DNA of 64,000 bases from Planobispora longispora (GTDB lineage Bacteria; Actinomycetota; Actinomycetes; Streptosporangiales; Streptosporangiaceae). Numbering within the stretch: position 1 is the stretch's first letter; every line of letters starts with the position of its first letter. The translations under genes were made by a program, and so were the position numbers. The notes beneath the pieces are model-generated. The model did not search any database and had not been told where the DNA came from. It saw only the letters and a list, made by a program, of their open reading frames with translations. Where the stretch lies: positions 434,001-498,000 of the forward strand of contig NZ_BOOH01000019.1 in the NCBI RefSeq assembly GCF_016863135.1, in the 5' to 3' direction. This document shows positions 1 through 8,617 of this stretch, piece by piece.

Positions 1-598
1 AGCGGCTCTGGCACTGCACTCCGCGCACCCTGGCCAGGCCGCGGAAGGTCTCCTCGTCGAACCATGTCCGCCCGTGCTGCGAGGGGTAGTGCTCGTGCAG
101 CAGGGCGCTCTTGTCCCGCAGCGCGTCCTGCGACAACGGCATGAACACGTTGGGCTGGACCAGGTCGGACTCCCACTTGAGGATCTCGTAGCCGAGGATC
201 AGGTGGTCGCGGAAGGCCGTGGGCACCAGCCGGGCCAGCCCCCGGTGGTCCTGGTGCGCGTCGTGCGGCGAGGGCGCGAAGACCACGTCCGGCTCGCACC
301 GGCGCCGCACCTCCTCCAGTGCCTGTTTGGCGCGTTCCCAGTGCGTGGGCAGCCGCCCGTCCGGGATGTCGAGGACGGTCACGTCGAGCTCCGCCTTGGG
401 GCAGAACGCGGCCAGCGCGGCCCGCTCCTCGTCCTCCCTGGCGGTGCCCCCGCCGGACAGCACGAGCGCCGTGACCCGTGTCTCCGGGCTGGCCCGGCAC
501 AGCTCCAGGAGCGTGCCGCCCGCGCCGATCGGGACGTCGTCGCAGTGGGCGCCGAGCACCAGGATCTCCGCGCAGCGCTCGGGGAGCAGCCGGAGCAT
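1..598 (-). CDS. PIG-L family deacetylase (partial, 3' end outside window)
   Basis: Zinc-dependent N-deacetylase of the PIG-L/LmbE family, which typically removes an acetyl group from an N-acetylated amino sugar. The N-terminus reads LVLGAHCDDVPIGAG, carrying the AHxDD zinc motif at about residues 17-21. A second motif HDAHQDH follows near residue 112. The start ATG overlaps the stop of the upstream nucleotidyltransferase gene by one base (TGATG), so the two are translationally coupled. The frame is open to the window edge, so the C-terminus is not seen. Its place in a sugar-nucleotide operon suggests it acts on a glycan precursor, but the substrate is unknown. Confidence 0.85.
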   Translation of the reverse strand, partial: MLRLLPERCAEILVLGAHCDDVPIGAGGTLLELCRASPETRVTALVLSGGGTAREDEERAALAAFCPKAELDVTVLDIPDGRLPTHWERAKQALEEVRRRCEPDVVFAPSPHDAHQDHRGLARLVPTAFRDHLILGYEILKWESDLVQPNVFMPLSQDALRDKSALLHEHYPSQHGRTWFDEETFRGLARVRGVQCQSR

Positions 599-1416
599 CA
601 CGAAACCTGCTCGACCAGTCGGCGCGGGCTCTTCTTCGGCCCGTCGTTCTCCCAGACCATCCACGGGCGCTCGCCGCGCGCGTAGGCCTCGTTCAGCGCG
701 ACGCGCTCCCTGACGGTGTCGGTCGGCTTCCAGAACCCCCGGTGCGGGTAGGCCAGCAGCCGCCCCGCCTTGGCCAGCTCCGCGCAGCCGTCGGCGACCA
801 GGTCGCCGCCGGGCGGGATGTGGTCGAAGATCTCCTGGCGGAGCACGAAGTAACCGCCGTTGATCCACAGCGGCATCTCGCTGACCGGGGTGATCCCGCC
901 CACCGAGCCGTTCTCGCCGACCTCGATGCAGTGGAAGGTGTCCGTCGGCGGGACGACCACCATGGACGCGCCCGCGTCGGAGGCGGCGAACCGCTCGATC
1001 ATCTCGGGCAGCGGCGCGTCGGTGAGCACGTCGGCGTAGTTGGCCAGGAACAGCTCGTCGTCGCCGAGGTGCTCGCGGACCCGGCGGAGCCGCTCCCCGA
1101 TCGGCGACTCGATCCCCGTCTGCACGAACGAGATCGACCAGTCGGCGATGTCGGTGGAGAGCAGCTCGACGGTGCCGCCGCGCAGGATGAAGTCGTTGGA
1201 CGTCGTCTCCCGGTAGTTCAGGAAGAAGTCCTTGATGTGCTCGGCGCCGTACCCCAGGCAGAGGATGAACTCCGTGTGGCCGTAGTGCGCGTAGTAGCGC
1301 ATCACGTGCCAGATCAGCGGCCGGGGACCGACGAGCTGCATCGGCTTGGGCGGGTCCCCGGGGAGGCCGCTGCGCATGCGCGTGCCGTACCCGCCGCAGA
1401 AGAGGACCACCTTCAC
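598..1416 (-). CDS. Sugar-phosphate nucleotidyltransferase, glucose-1-phosphate cytidylyltransferase-like
   Basis: A 272-residue nucleotidyltransferase that would activate a hexose 1-phosphate. The N-terminus VKVVLFCGGYGTRM holds the GGxGTR nucleotide-binding loop, PKPM follows near residue 26, and the C-terminal GFWKPTDT block resembles RfbF-type glucose-1-phosphate cytidylyltransferases (about 257 residues). I chose GTG at 1416 because it forms a GTGA overlap with the stop of the upstream methyltransferase gene; starting at 1464 would add 16 residues unlike the family. Its partners (C-methyltransferase upstream, PIG-L downstream) fit a branched or deoxy sugar pathway. No matching 4,6-dehydratase (RfbG) is in the window. 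CTP versus another nucleotide is inferred. Confidence 0.82.
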   Translation of the reverse strand: MKVVLFCGGYGTRMRSGLPGDPPKPMQLVGPRPLIWHVMRYYAHYGHTEFILCLGYGAEHIKDFFLNYRETTSNDFILRGGTVELLSTDIADWSISFVQTGIESPIGERLRRVREHLGDDELFLANYADVLTDAPLPEMIERFAASDAGASMVVVPPTDTFHCIEVGENGSVGGITPVSEMPLWINGGYFVLRQEIFDHIPPGGDLVADGCAELAKAGRLLAYPHRGFWKPTDTVRERVALNEAYARGERPWMVWENDGPKKSPRRLVEQVS

Positions 1417-2618
1417 GAGACGACCTCCAGGGTCGGGATCGGAAAGACCAACCGGCCGCCCCACCGGCGGACGTAGGACAGCTGCTCGACGAGTTCCTCA
1501 CGCAGGTTCCACGGCAGGACCAGCACGTAGTCGGGCCGGTCCTCGGCGATCCGCTCCGGCGGCAGGATCGGGATCCTGGTGCCGGGGGTGAACCTGCCGT
1601 GCTTGTAGGGGTTGCGGTCCACGGTGTAGGCCAGCAGGTCGGGCCGGATGCCGCAGTGGTTGAGCAGCGTGTTGCCCTTGCCGGGCGCGCCGTACCCGAC
1701 CACGGTCTTGCCCTGGTCGGCGGCGTCGATGAGGAACCTGAGCAGGTCCCGCCGGACCTTGGCCACCCGGGCGGCGAAGTCGGCGTAGCCGGACAGCTCG
1801 TGCAGCCCCGCGGCCTTCTCCCGGGCCAGGACCTCGGTCACCCGGGGGCCGGGCTCGCCGCCGGGCCGCGCCCACAGCCGGATCGAGCCGCCGTGCGTGG
1901 GGAGCAGCTCCACGTCCACCAGCGTCAGCCCGCCGCTCGCCAGGGCGCGCTGCGCGGAGGCGACCGTGTAGTACTGGAAGTGCTCGTGGTAGATCGTGTC
2001 GTACTGGTTGAGCTCCATCAGCGTCAGCAGGTGCTGGACCTCCACGGAGACCAGGCCGTCGTCGGCCACCAGTGCCCGCAGCCCCTCGGTGAAGCCGATG
2101 ACGTCCGGGATGTGCGCGTAGACGTTGTTGGCGACGACGAGGTCGGCGGGGCCGTGCTCGGCGCGCACCGCCGCGCCGGTCTCCGGGGTCAGGAACGCCG
2201 TGAGGGTCGGGACCCCCCTGTCCCGGGCCGCCTGGCCGACGTTCGCCGACGGCTCGATGCCCAGGCACCGCACGCCCCGCTCGACGACGTGCTGGAGCAG
2301 GTAGCCGTCGTTGCTGGCGACCTCCACCACGAAGGCGTCCGGCGCCAGGTCCCGCTCCCGGACGAACCTGCGGGCGTGCTCCACCCACGAGGTGGAGTAG
2401 GAGGAGAAGTAGGCGTACTCGGTGAAGGTGTCCTCGGGCGTGATCAGCGGCGGGATCTGCGCCAGCCAGCAGTCGGCGCACACCCTCAGGTGCAGCGGGT
2501 AGGCCGGTTCGGGCAGGTCCAGCCGGTCCTCGGTGAGGAACAGCTCACAGGGCGGCGTCGCGCCGAGATCGACGACGCTCTCCAGATTCGCGGAACCGCA
2601 CAGCCGACACGTTGTCAT
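1413..2618 (-). CDS. Sugar C-methyltransferase (zinc-binding N-terminus, SAM domain, C-methyltransferase C-terminus)
   Basis: Predicted SAM-dependent methyltransferase acting on a nucleotide-linked keto-deoxysugar, as in the TylC3/NovU group. The N-terminus has a CxxC pair (CRLCG) and a later CADCW pair, the putative zinc-binding domain of this family. The SAM-binding segment VVEVASNDGYL lies near residue 95, and the C-terminal domain contains GYGAPGKGNTLLNH. At 401 residues the length matches the family. ATG at 2618 is preceded by GGGGGAG at good spacing; a TTG 15 bases upstream lacks support. The 3' end overlaps the next gene by 4 bp. Together with the cytidylyltransferase it points to a branched-chain sugar. 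Confidence 0.87.
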   Translation of the reverse strand: MTTCRLCGSANLESVVDLGATPPCELFLTEDRLDLPEPAYPLHLRVCADCWLAQIPPLITPEDTFTEYAYFSSYSTSWVEHARRFVRERDLAPDAFVVEVASNDGYLLQHVVERGVRCLGIEPSANVGQAARDRGVPTLTAFLTPETGAAVRAEHGPADLVVANNVYAHIPDVIGFTEGLRALVADDGLVSVEVQHLLTLMELNQYDTIYHEHFQYYTVASAQRALASGGLTLVDVELLPTHGGSIRLWARPGGEPGPRVTEVLAREKAAGLHELSGYADFAARVAKVRRDLLRFLIDAADQGKTVVGYGAPGKGNTLLNHCGIRPDLLAYTVDRNPYKHGRFTPGTRIPILPPERIAEDRPDYVLVLPWNLREELVEQLSYVRRWGGRLVFPIPTLEVVS

Positions 2619-2716
2619 CGGCACTCCCCCCAACCGCCGGACGTGACACGTCCTAATTCGCGTAGATCGCCGCAGGCGTTACAGCCCCGCGGGCCGCACG
2701 TGTGCCCTCCCGCCAC

Positions 2717-3640
2717 TCAGCTCGCCCCCGCCGGGGTCCTGGCCTCCGCGACGGCGGCCGCCTCGGCCTCGTACTCCAGCGCGAGCTCCTCGGGCATCGC
2801 CGCCAGGTCGGAGGCGCGCAGGAAGTCGCGCAGGGTGGTGCCGGTGCAGGCCGCGTCGACGTTGGGGGCGCCCCGGCGGGCGCGCACGTCGCCGATGTCG
2901 ACCGTACGGAAGTCGATGCTGAAGCGGGTCCGGCCCGAGGTGTTGGGCACCGTCGAGTGGAGCTGGGCGCCGGAGAAGAGCATCGCCCCGCCCGGCTCCG
3001 GGACCACCCGGACCTGCGGTTCGAGCTCGACCGGCTCCTCCGGGCGGGGCTGTTCCCGGGTGTCGGAGCGCACGTGCCGGGCGGCGCTGACCCTGCTGGT
3101 GCGGTTCCACTCGCCGTAGTCGTAGCGGGCGCTGCCGTTGCGCACCGGGCTGTCGAAGTAGCGGGGGTGGAAGGCCATCACGTTCTCCGGGACCACCGCG
3201 TAGACCGGGATCCACCAGTTGACCTGGTTGAACGGCGCGGAGTACCAGCAGTCGCGGTGCGGGTGGAAGGCGTAGGAGATGCCGGAGCTGAGGTAGTCGT
3301 CGGAGGTGGAGGTGCGCAGTCTGGGCACGTCGAAGTAGGTGCTCTCCAGGTCGCACCCGCGCTCCTCCATGACCGCGGGCAGCAACTCCTTGCAGCGCGG
3401 GTGGTGGATGAAACGCGGCTTGAGGTCGGCGAGCAGCGCGGCGAAGTCCTCCACGGCCATGTGGTACTGGGCGGTCTCGGGGTCGCGCCCGTCGAACGCG
3501 TCGTCGATCAGCTCACGCGTGAAGTCGATCAGCTCGCGGGTGGCGGGCGTCGCCGAGTACACGAACACCTCGCCCCGGTAGAGCAGATCCCGGCGTCCTG
3601 CGTCGTCCATACCGCTGTTGGAGAGAACGGCGGTCATCAT
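2717..3640 (-). CDS. Phytanoyl-CoA dioxygenase-like Fe(II)/2-oxoglutarate oxygenase
   Basis: A 307-residue protein of the PhyH-like non-haem iron oxygenase type. Visible motifs are HPHRDCW near residue 152, giving the HxD iron ligands, and a distal GAQLHSTVPNTSGRTRFS block with the third His and an Arg placed to bind 2-oxoglutarate. GGAG sits 6 nt before the ATG. It lies 98 bp upstream of the methyltransferase gene and divergent from rmlC, so it is probably co-expressed with the sugar genes. Such enzymes can hydroxylate or epimerise small molecules; the substrate here, perhaps a sugar or lipid group of the glycan, cannot be read from sequence. Confidence 0.72.
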   Translation of the reverse strand: MMTAVLSNSGMDDAGRRDLLYRGEVFVYSATPATRELIDFTRELIDDAFDGRDPETAQYHMAVEDFAALLADLKPRFIHHPRCKELLPAVMEERGCDLESTYFDVPRLRTSTSDDYLSSGISYAFHPHRDCWYSAPFNQVNWWIPVYAVVPENVMAFHPRYFDSPVRNGSARYDYGEWNRTSRVSAARHVRSDTREQPRPEEPVELEPQVRVVPEPGGAMLFSGAQLHSTVPNTSGRTRFSIDFRTVDIGDVRARRGAPNVDAACTGTTLRDFLRASDLAAMPEELALEYEAEAAAVAEARTPAGAS

Positions 3641-3713
3641 GGAGATCTCCTTCTGGACAATTCACGATCATTCGTGCTGAAGATCCACACTGGGTCATGG
3701 CATGCTTCGGCTC

Positions 3714-4337
3714 ATGGAGCCTCTGAGCATCGGCGGAGCCTGGCAGTACACCCCCCGCGTCCACGCCGACTCCCGCGGCGCCTTCCTGGAGGCGTTCCGC
3801 GCCGCCGACCTGCGGCGGGCCGCCGGGCACCGGTTCGACCTCGCGCAGATCAACTGCTCGGTGTCGAAGCGCGGCGTGCTGCGCGGCGTGCACTTCGCGG
3901 ACGTGCCGCCCGGTCAGGCCAAGTACGTCATGTGCGTCTCCGGCGCGATCCTCGACGTGGTCGTGGACCTCCGGACCGGGTCGCCGACCTTCGGCCGGTG
4001 GGAGGCCGTGCGCCTGGACGACACCGACCGCCGGGCCGTCTACCTCGCCGAGGGGCTCGGCCACGCGTTCCTCGCGCTGAGCGACCAGGCGGCCGTCATG
4101 TACGCGTGCTCGCAGCCGTACGCGCCGGGGCGCGAACACGGGATCCACCCGCTCGACCCGGACCTCGGCATCGATTGGCCGCTGGAGGGCGAGCCGCTGC
4201 TGTCGGACAAGGACGCCGCCGCCCCCAGCCTGGCGGAGGCGCTGGCGGTCGGGCTGCTCCCGGACTACGCCGCCTGCCTGGACTACGAGCGGACGCATCA
4301 CGGGTCACCGTCGATCAGCGACGGCCAGGCCGTCTGA
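3714..4337 (+). CDS. rmlC: dTDP-4-dehydrorhamnose 3,5-epimerase
   Basis: Cupin-fold epimerase of dTDP-rhamnose biosynthesis, converting dTDP-4-keto-6-deoxyglucose to dTDP-4-keto-rhamnose. Family landmarks are SRGAFLEAF near residue 20, KRGVLRGVHFAD with the catalytic His around residue 60, AILDVVVDLR, and the aromatic-rich VYLAEGLGHAFLAL. Length (207 residues from ATG 3714) is normal; ATG 3702 would add four residues. It is on the opposite strand from rmlD/B/A, and its last 40 bp overlap the 3' end of rmlD, a convergent tail-to-tail arrangement. Its promoter lies in the gap divergent from the dioxygenase gene. Confidence 0.92.
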   Translation: MEPLSIGGAWQYTPRVHADSRGAFLEAFRAADLRRAAGHRFDLAQINCSVSKRGVLRGVHFADVPPGQAKYVMCVSGAILDVVVDLRTGSPTFGRWEAVRLDDTDRRAVYLAEGLGHAFLALSDQAAVMYACSQPYAPGREHGIHPLDPDLGIDWPLEGEPLLSDKDAAAPSLAEALAVGLLPDYAACLDYERTHHGSPSISDGQAV

Positions 4338-5140
4338 AGCGCCTGCCGCCAGTCCCGCATGGCGGGCCGGCCGTGGTGCCCGAGCACGCTGTAGGCCGGG
4401 CGCCGGGCCGGGCGCGGGAACGCGGCGGTCGTGACCGGCCGGACGCGCTCCGGGTCGGCGCCCAGCAGGGTGAAGATCTCGCGGGCGAAGCCGTACCAGG
4501 TCGTCCGGCCGGAGTTGGTGGCGTGGTAGATCCCGCCGGGGACGTCGGCGTGGACCAGCCGGACCAGCTCGGCCGCCAGGTCGGCGGCCCAGGTCGGCTG
4601 CCCGTGCTGGTCGTCCACCACGGAGACGGTCTCCCGCTCGGCCTCCAGCCGGATCATGGTCCGCACGAAGTTCGCCCCGCGGGCGCCGTACAGCCAGGCG
4701 GTGCGCACCACGATGTGGCCGTGCTCCAGCGCCGCGCGCTCGCCGGCCAGCTTGCTCCTGCCGTAGGCGCCGACCGGGCCGGTCGGGTCGTCCTCGCGGT
4801 AGGGCCGCGAGGAGGCGCCGTCGAAGACGTAGTCGGTGGAGATCTGCACCAGCCGGGCGTCCGCCTCCGCGCACGCCTCCGCCAGGGCCCGCACGGCGTG
4901 GCCGTTGACCGCGAGCGCCTCGGCCTCGTGCGCCTCCGCGTCGTCCACGGCCGTCCACGCCGCGCAGTTGACCACCGCGTCGGGCTTGTGCAGCCGTACG
5001 GCCTCGGCCACCGCCCGCGGGTCCCGCACGTCGAGCTCGGCGCGGCCCAGCGCTGCGACCTGCTCCCCCTCCCGGTGCAGGACGCCGACGAGGTCGGAGC
5101 CGAGCATGCCCCGGGCCCCGGTGACCAGCCATCGCGTCAT
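4298..5140 (-). CDS. rmlD: dTDP-4-dehydrorhamnose reductase
   Basis: Last step of dTDP-L-rhamnose synthesis: NAD(P)H reduction of dTDP-4-keto-rhamnose. The 280-residue SDR protein begins MTRWLVTGARGMLGSDL with the GxxGxxG Rossmann motif, has STDYVFDG near residue 100, and the catalytic YGRSK pair near residue 127. The start ATG overlaps the rmlB stop by 4 bp (ATGA), so the order on this strand is rmlA-rmlB-rmlD. The 3' end is antisense to the rmlC 3' end. Confidence 0.95.
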   Translation of the reverse strand: MTRWLVTGARGMLGSDLVGVLHREGEQVAALGRAELDVRDPRAVAEAVRLHKPDAVVNCAAWTAVDDAEAHEAEALAVNGHAVRALAEACAEADARLVQISTDYVFDGASSRPYREDDPTGPVGAYGRSKLAGERAALEHGHIVVRTAWLYGARGANFVRTMIRLEAERETVSVVDDQHGQPTWAADLAAELVRLVHADVPGGIYHATNSGRTTWYGFAREIFTLLGADPERVRPVTTAAFPRPARRPAYSVLGHHGRPAMRDWRQALQTAWPSLIDGDP

Positions 5141-6096
5141 ATGAGCGCCTTCCACCAGTCGGGGTTGTCGGTGTACCAGCGGATGGTCTCCCGCAGCCCC
5201 GTCTCGAAGTCGATCTTCGGGGCGTATCCCATCCCGCGCAGCTTGGTGTCGTCCAGGGAGTAGCGGCGGTCGTGCCCCTTGCGGTCCTCGACGCGCTCGA
5301 CCATGTCCCAGTCGGCCCCGCAGAGCTCCAGGATCCACTCGGTGAGCCGGAGGTTGGTCATCTCCGCCGTGCCGGCGATGTGGTAGATCTCGCCGGGCTC
5401 GCCCTCCTCGGCCACCAGCCGGATTCCCGCGCAGTGGTCCTCGACGTGGATCCAGTCGCGGACGTTGCCGCCGTCGCCGTAGAGCGGCACCTTCCGGCCC
5501 CGCAGGAGATTGGTGATGAACAGCGGGATCACCTTCTCCGGATACTGGCGGGGGCCGTAGTTGTTGCCGCAGCGCGTGATGGAGACCGGCAGGCCGTGGG
5601 TGATCGCGTACGCGCGGGCGATCATGTCCCCGCCCGCCTTGGAGGCCGAGTACGGCGAGCGCGGCCGCAGCGGCGCGAACTCGTTCCACGAACCGGACTC
5701 GATGGACCCGTAGACCTCGTCGGTGGAGACCTGCACCACGCGCGGGGTCCCGGCCTCCAGGCACGCCTGCATGAGCGCCTGCACGCCCAGGACGTTGGAC
5801 CGCACGAACTCGGCCGCGCCGTCGATCGACCGGTCCACGTGGGACTCGGCCGCGAAGTTGACGACGACGTCGTGGCCGGGGACCACCTCGGCGAGCAGCC
5901 CGGGGTCGCAGACGTCGCCGCGCACGAACGTGTGGGCGACCCCCTCCAGATTCGCCGGGTTGCCCGCGTAGGTGAGCTTGTCGAGGACCGTCACGGAGAT
6001 CCCGTCCGCCGCGAGCATGCGGACGTAGGCGGAGCCGATGAACCCGGCGCCGCCGGTGACCAGGACGCGCGAGGGCTCCCGGGTGGACGCTGTCAT
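5137..6096 (-). CDS. rmlB: dTDP-glucose 4,6-dehydratase
   Basis: NAD+-dependent dehydratase producing dTDP-4-keto-6-deoxyglucose. The 319-residue extended SDR has the VTGGAGFIGS nucleotide motif near residue 14, STDEVYG with the catalytic Asp-Glu pair, and the YSASK active-site Tyr-Lys. The segment NNYGPRQYPEKVIPLFI is characteristic of RmlB. ATG 6096 overlaps the rmlA stop by 4 bp, and the gene overlaps rmlD by 4 bp at its end. Coupling of the three genes implies balanced production of the pathway enzymes. Confidence 0.96.
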   Translation of the reverse strand: MTASTREPSRVLVTGGAGFIGSAYVRMLAADGISVTVLDKLTYAGNPANLEGVAHTFVRGDVCDPGLLAEVVPGHDVVVNFAAESHVDRSIDGAAEFVRSNVLGVQALMQACLEAGTPRVVQVSTDEVYGSIESGSWNEFAPLRPRSPYSASKAGGDMIARAYAITHGLPVSITRCGNNYGPRQYPEKVIPLFITNLLRGRKVPLYGDGGNVRDWIHVEDHCAGIRLVAEEGEPGEIYHIAGTAEMTNLRLTEWILELCGADWDMVERVEDRKGHDRRYSLDDTKLRGMGYAPKIDFETGLRETIRWYTDNPDWWKALI

Positions 6097-7160
6097 GAGC
6101 TGATCTGGACCTTGCTGTGATCGCCCAGCACGAGGCGGTGGGCTCGGGGTGTGTTGGGCGCGGGGGTGACCTCGACGTCGTGGCCGATGAGCGACGACTC
6201 GATCCGGGAGACCCCGGCGATCGAGGACCTGGGCAGCACGATGGAGTATTCGATCTCGCTTCCGCTGATCGTGCAGCCGGCCGCGATCGAGGTGAAGGGG
6301 CCGACGTAGCTGTCCAGGACCCGCGCCCCGGCGCCGATGATCGCCGGGCCGACGATGCGGGAGCGCTCGACCACGGCGCCGGGCTCCACGACCACCCGGC
6401 CGATCAGCTCGCTGACGCCGTCCACCGCGCCGTCCGTCCGGGCCTCCATGGACTCCAGGACCAGGCGGTTGACCTCCAGCATGTCGGTGACGTTGCCGGT
6501 GTCCTTCCAGTAGCCCGAGATGACGGACGACTCGACCGGCCGCCCCTGCTCGATCAGCCACTGGATCGCGTCGGTGATCTCCAGCTCACCCCGCCACGAC
6601 GGCTTGAGCTCGGCCACCGCCTCGTGGACCTCGGGGGTGAACAGGTAGACGCCCACGAGCGCCAGATCGCTCTTGGGCTCGCGCGGCTTCTCCTCCAGCC
6701 CGATCACGCGGCCGGCGGCGTCGAGCTCGGCGACGCCGAACTGCCGGGGGTCGCCCACCCGGGTCAGCATGATCTGGGCGGAGGGCCGGTCCCGGGTGAA
6801 CCGTTCGACGATGCCGTTGATGCCGCCGACGATGAAGTTGTCGCCGAGATACATGACGAAGTCGTCGGCGCCGAGGTAGTCACGGGCGATCAGCACCGCG
6901 TGGGCCAGGCCGAGCGGCGCCTCCTGGCGCAGGTAGGTCACCTGCAGGCCGAACGCCGAGCCGTCGCCCACCGCCGCCTCGATCTCGGCGTGGGTGTCGC
7001 CCACGACCATCCCGATCTCCCGGATCCCGGCGGCGGCGATGGCCTCCAGCCCGTAGAAGAGCACGGGCTTGTTCGCCACCGGGACGAGCTGCTTGGCGGA
7101 GGTGTGGGTGATCGGCCGTAACCGGGTGCCCGACCCCCCGGCGAGCACGAGTGCTTTCAC
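6093..7160 (-). CDS. rmlA: Glucose-1-phosphate thymidylyltransferase, long form
   Basis: Makes dTDP-glucose from glucose 1-phosphate and dTTP, the entry into the dTDP-rhamnose branch. N-terminal motif VKALVLAGGSGTRLRPIT, then MYLGDNF near residue 110 and a C-terminal half with hexapeptide-like repeats (SRIVGPAIIGAGARVLDSYVG). At 355 residues it is the long StrD-like form with a left-handed beta-helix tail, rather than the roughly 290-residue short RmlA. GTG at 7160 is chosen because it lies 2 bp after the stop of the phosphosugar transferase gene and begins exactly at the conserved VKALVLAGG. Confidence 0.93.
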   Translation of the reverse strand: MKALVLAGGSGTRLRPITHTSAKQLVPVANKPVLFYGLEAIAAAGIREIGMVVGDTHAEIEAAVGDGSAFGLQVTYLRQEAPLGLAHAVLIARDYLGADDFVMYLGDNFIVGGINGIVERFTRDRPSAQIMLTRVGDPRQFGVAELDAAGRVIGLEEKPREPKSDLALVGVYLFTPEVHEAVAELKPSWRGELEITDAIQWLIEQGRPVESSVISGYWKDTGNVTDMLEVNRLVLESMEARTDGAVDGVSELIGRVVVEPGAVVERSRIVGPAIIGAGARVLDSYVGPFTSIAAGCTISGSEIEYSIVLPRSSIAGVSRIESSLIGHDVEVTPAPNTPRAHRLVLGDHSKVQISS

Positions 7161-7162
7161 GT

Positions 7163-8617
7163 TCAATAGGCCCCTTCTGCGTGGACGACGGCACTCCAGG
7201 TCTTCCAGAGGATCTGCAGGTCCAGGAAGAGGGACCAGTTCTCCACGTAGCGCAGGTCCAGGCGGACCGACTCCTCCCAGGACAGGTCGGAGCGGCCGCT
7301 GACCTGCCACAGGCCCGTCATCCCTGGCTTGACCACCAGGCGGCGGCGGACGTCCACGCCGTACTGCCGGACCTCGTCGGGCAGCGGCGGGCGCGGTCCG
7401 ACCAGCGACATCTCGCCGCGGAGCACGTTGAGCAGCTGGGGCAGCTCGTCGAGGGAGTAGCGGCGCAGGAACGCTCCCACCCGGGTGATCCGCGGATCGT
7501 TGCGCATCTTGAAGAGCACGCCGTCGAACTCGTTCTCCGGCATGAGCTGCTTCTTGAGCCGCTCGGCGTCGTTGACCATGGTCCGGAACTTGACGACGTC
7601 GAACTCCTTGCCGTCCTTGCCGACTCTGACCTGCCGGAACAGGGCCGGTCCCGGGCTGGTCGCCCGGATCAGCCCGGCGATCAGCAGCATGGGCAGGGAC
7701 AACATCAGGAGGGCGAGACCCGCGCCGCACCGGTCGAACAGGTTCTTCACCCAGTAGCGGGTCCCGGTGAACTCGGGGTGCTCGACGTGGAGCAGGGGCA
7801 TCCCGGCCACCGGGCGGATGCTGACGCGCGGGCCCGCGACGTCCATGAGCGCGGGCGCCACGAACAGGTCGATGCGGTCGCTCTCCAGCCCCCAGGCGAG
7901 GCGGCGCAGCGCGGCGCCGTCCAGCTCGGGGCAGGCCAGGATGGCGACCGCGTCGGCCTTCACCTTGGCCACCACCTCGGGGACGTCGCTGAAGTCCCCG
8001 AGCGCGGGAACGCCGTCGATGTCGGACTTCCCGGCCCCGGGCGGCAGGCACGCGGCGACCACGGCCATCCCGTGGTACGGCTGCCGCCGCAGCTGCATCA
8101 CCAGGTCGAGCACCGACTCCCGGTGACCGACGGCGACCACGTGGCGCATGTACTCGCCGCTGGCGCGCCGCCGGTGCAGCCGCTTGCGCATGCGATGCCG
8201 GAAGACGAGCGTGAGCACCAGCGCGCCCGGGAGCATCGCCATGACGAAGCTCCGGGCGATGCTGGTCTGCGTCGCGTACGCGCCGATCGCGACGGCGGCC
8301 GTGAGACCGGCGCCGCCCTCGAAGACCGCGCGGAACTCCTCCGTCCCCTCGCCGTGCGTGCGCCGGCGGTAGGCGCCCCCCAGCGCCAGGGCCAGCGGCC
8401 AGGCCAGGGCGAGCCCCAGCCCGAAGATCACTTCCGTCACCGGAATGAAGGCACCCCGCCACAGGCGGATGCCCAGCACCACCTCGCACGCGAGCACCGC
8501 GCACGCGAGATCGCCCGCTACGAGAATCCGGGCATAGGAACGCGTCCAGATGCTCGAAGCGGAGCGTGACACACCGTCGAAGAGCACGACGGCGTGCTCC
8601 TCCGTCCCCACCCGCAT
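7163..8617 (-). CDS. Initiating polyprenyl-phosphate hexose-1-phosphate transferase (WbaP/CpsE-like), copy 1
   Basis: A 484-residue membrane enzyme that starts the repeat unit by moving a sugar 1-phosphate from its nucleotide to undecaprenyl phosphate. The N-terminal half has about four hydrophobic segments, then a Rossmann-like region (VVAVGHRESVLDLV), another membrane segment (GLALLMLSLPMLLIAGLI) near residue 295, and the cytoplasmic catalytic domain with KFRTMV, DELPQLLNVLRGEMSLVGPRP and GMTGLWQVSGRS. It heads the rml operon, 2 bp before rmlA, suggesting it is the priming step for the rhamnose-containing polymer. A clear paralogue lies at 26336-27790. The exact sugar, Glc or Gal 1-phosphate, is not determinable. 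Confidence 0.9.
   Translation of the reverse strand: MRVGTEEHAVVLFDGVSRSASSIWTRSYARILVAGDLACAVLACEVVLGIRLWRGAFIPVTEVIFGLGLALAWPLALALGGAYRRRTHGEGTEEFRAVFEGGAGLTAAVAIGAYATQTSIARSFVMAMLPGALVLTLVFRHRMRKRLHRRRASGEYMRHVVAVGHRESVLDLVMQLRRQPYHGMAVVAACLPPGAGKSDIDGVPALGDFSDVPEVVAKVKADAVAILACPELDGAALRRLAWGLESDRIDLFVAPALMDVAGPRVSIRPVAGMPLLHVEHPEFTGTRYWVKNLFDRCGAGLALLMLSLPMLLIAGLIRATSPGPALFRQVRVGKDGKEFDVVKFRTMVNDAERLKKQLMPENEFDGVLFKMRNDPRITRVGAFLRRYSLDELPQLLNVLRGEMSLVGPRPPLPDEVRQYGVDVRRRLVVKPGMTGLWQVSGRSDLSWEESVRLDLRYVENWSLFLDLQILWKTWSAVVHAEGAY

Noticed and set aside
2702-5263. 853-codon plus-strand frame opposite the dioxygenase and rmlD/B genes
   Set aside because: It is a mirror frame of GC-rich coding sequence: His/Gly/Arg-rich, no domain, and opposite clearly functional genes with motifs and coupled starts.
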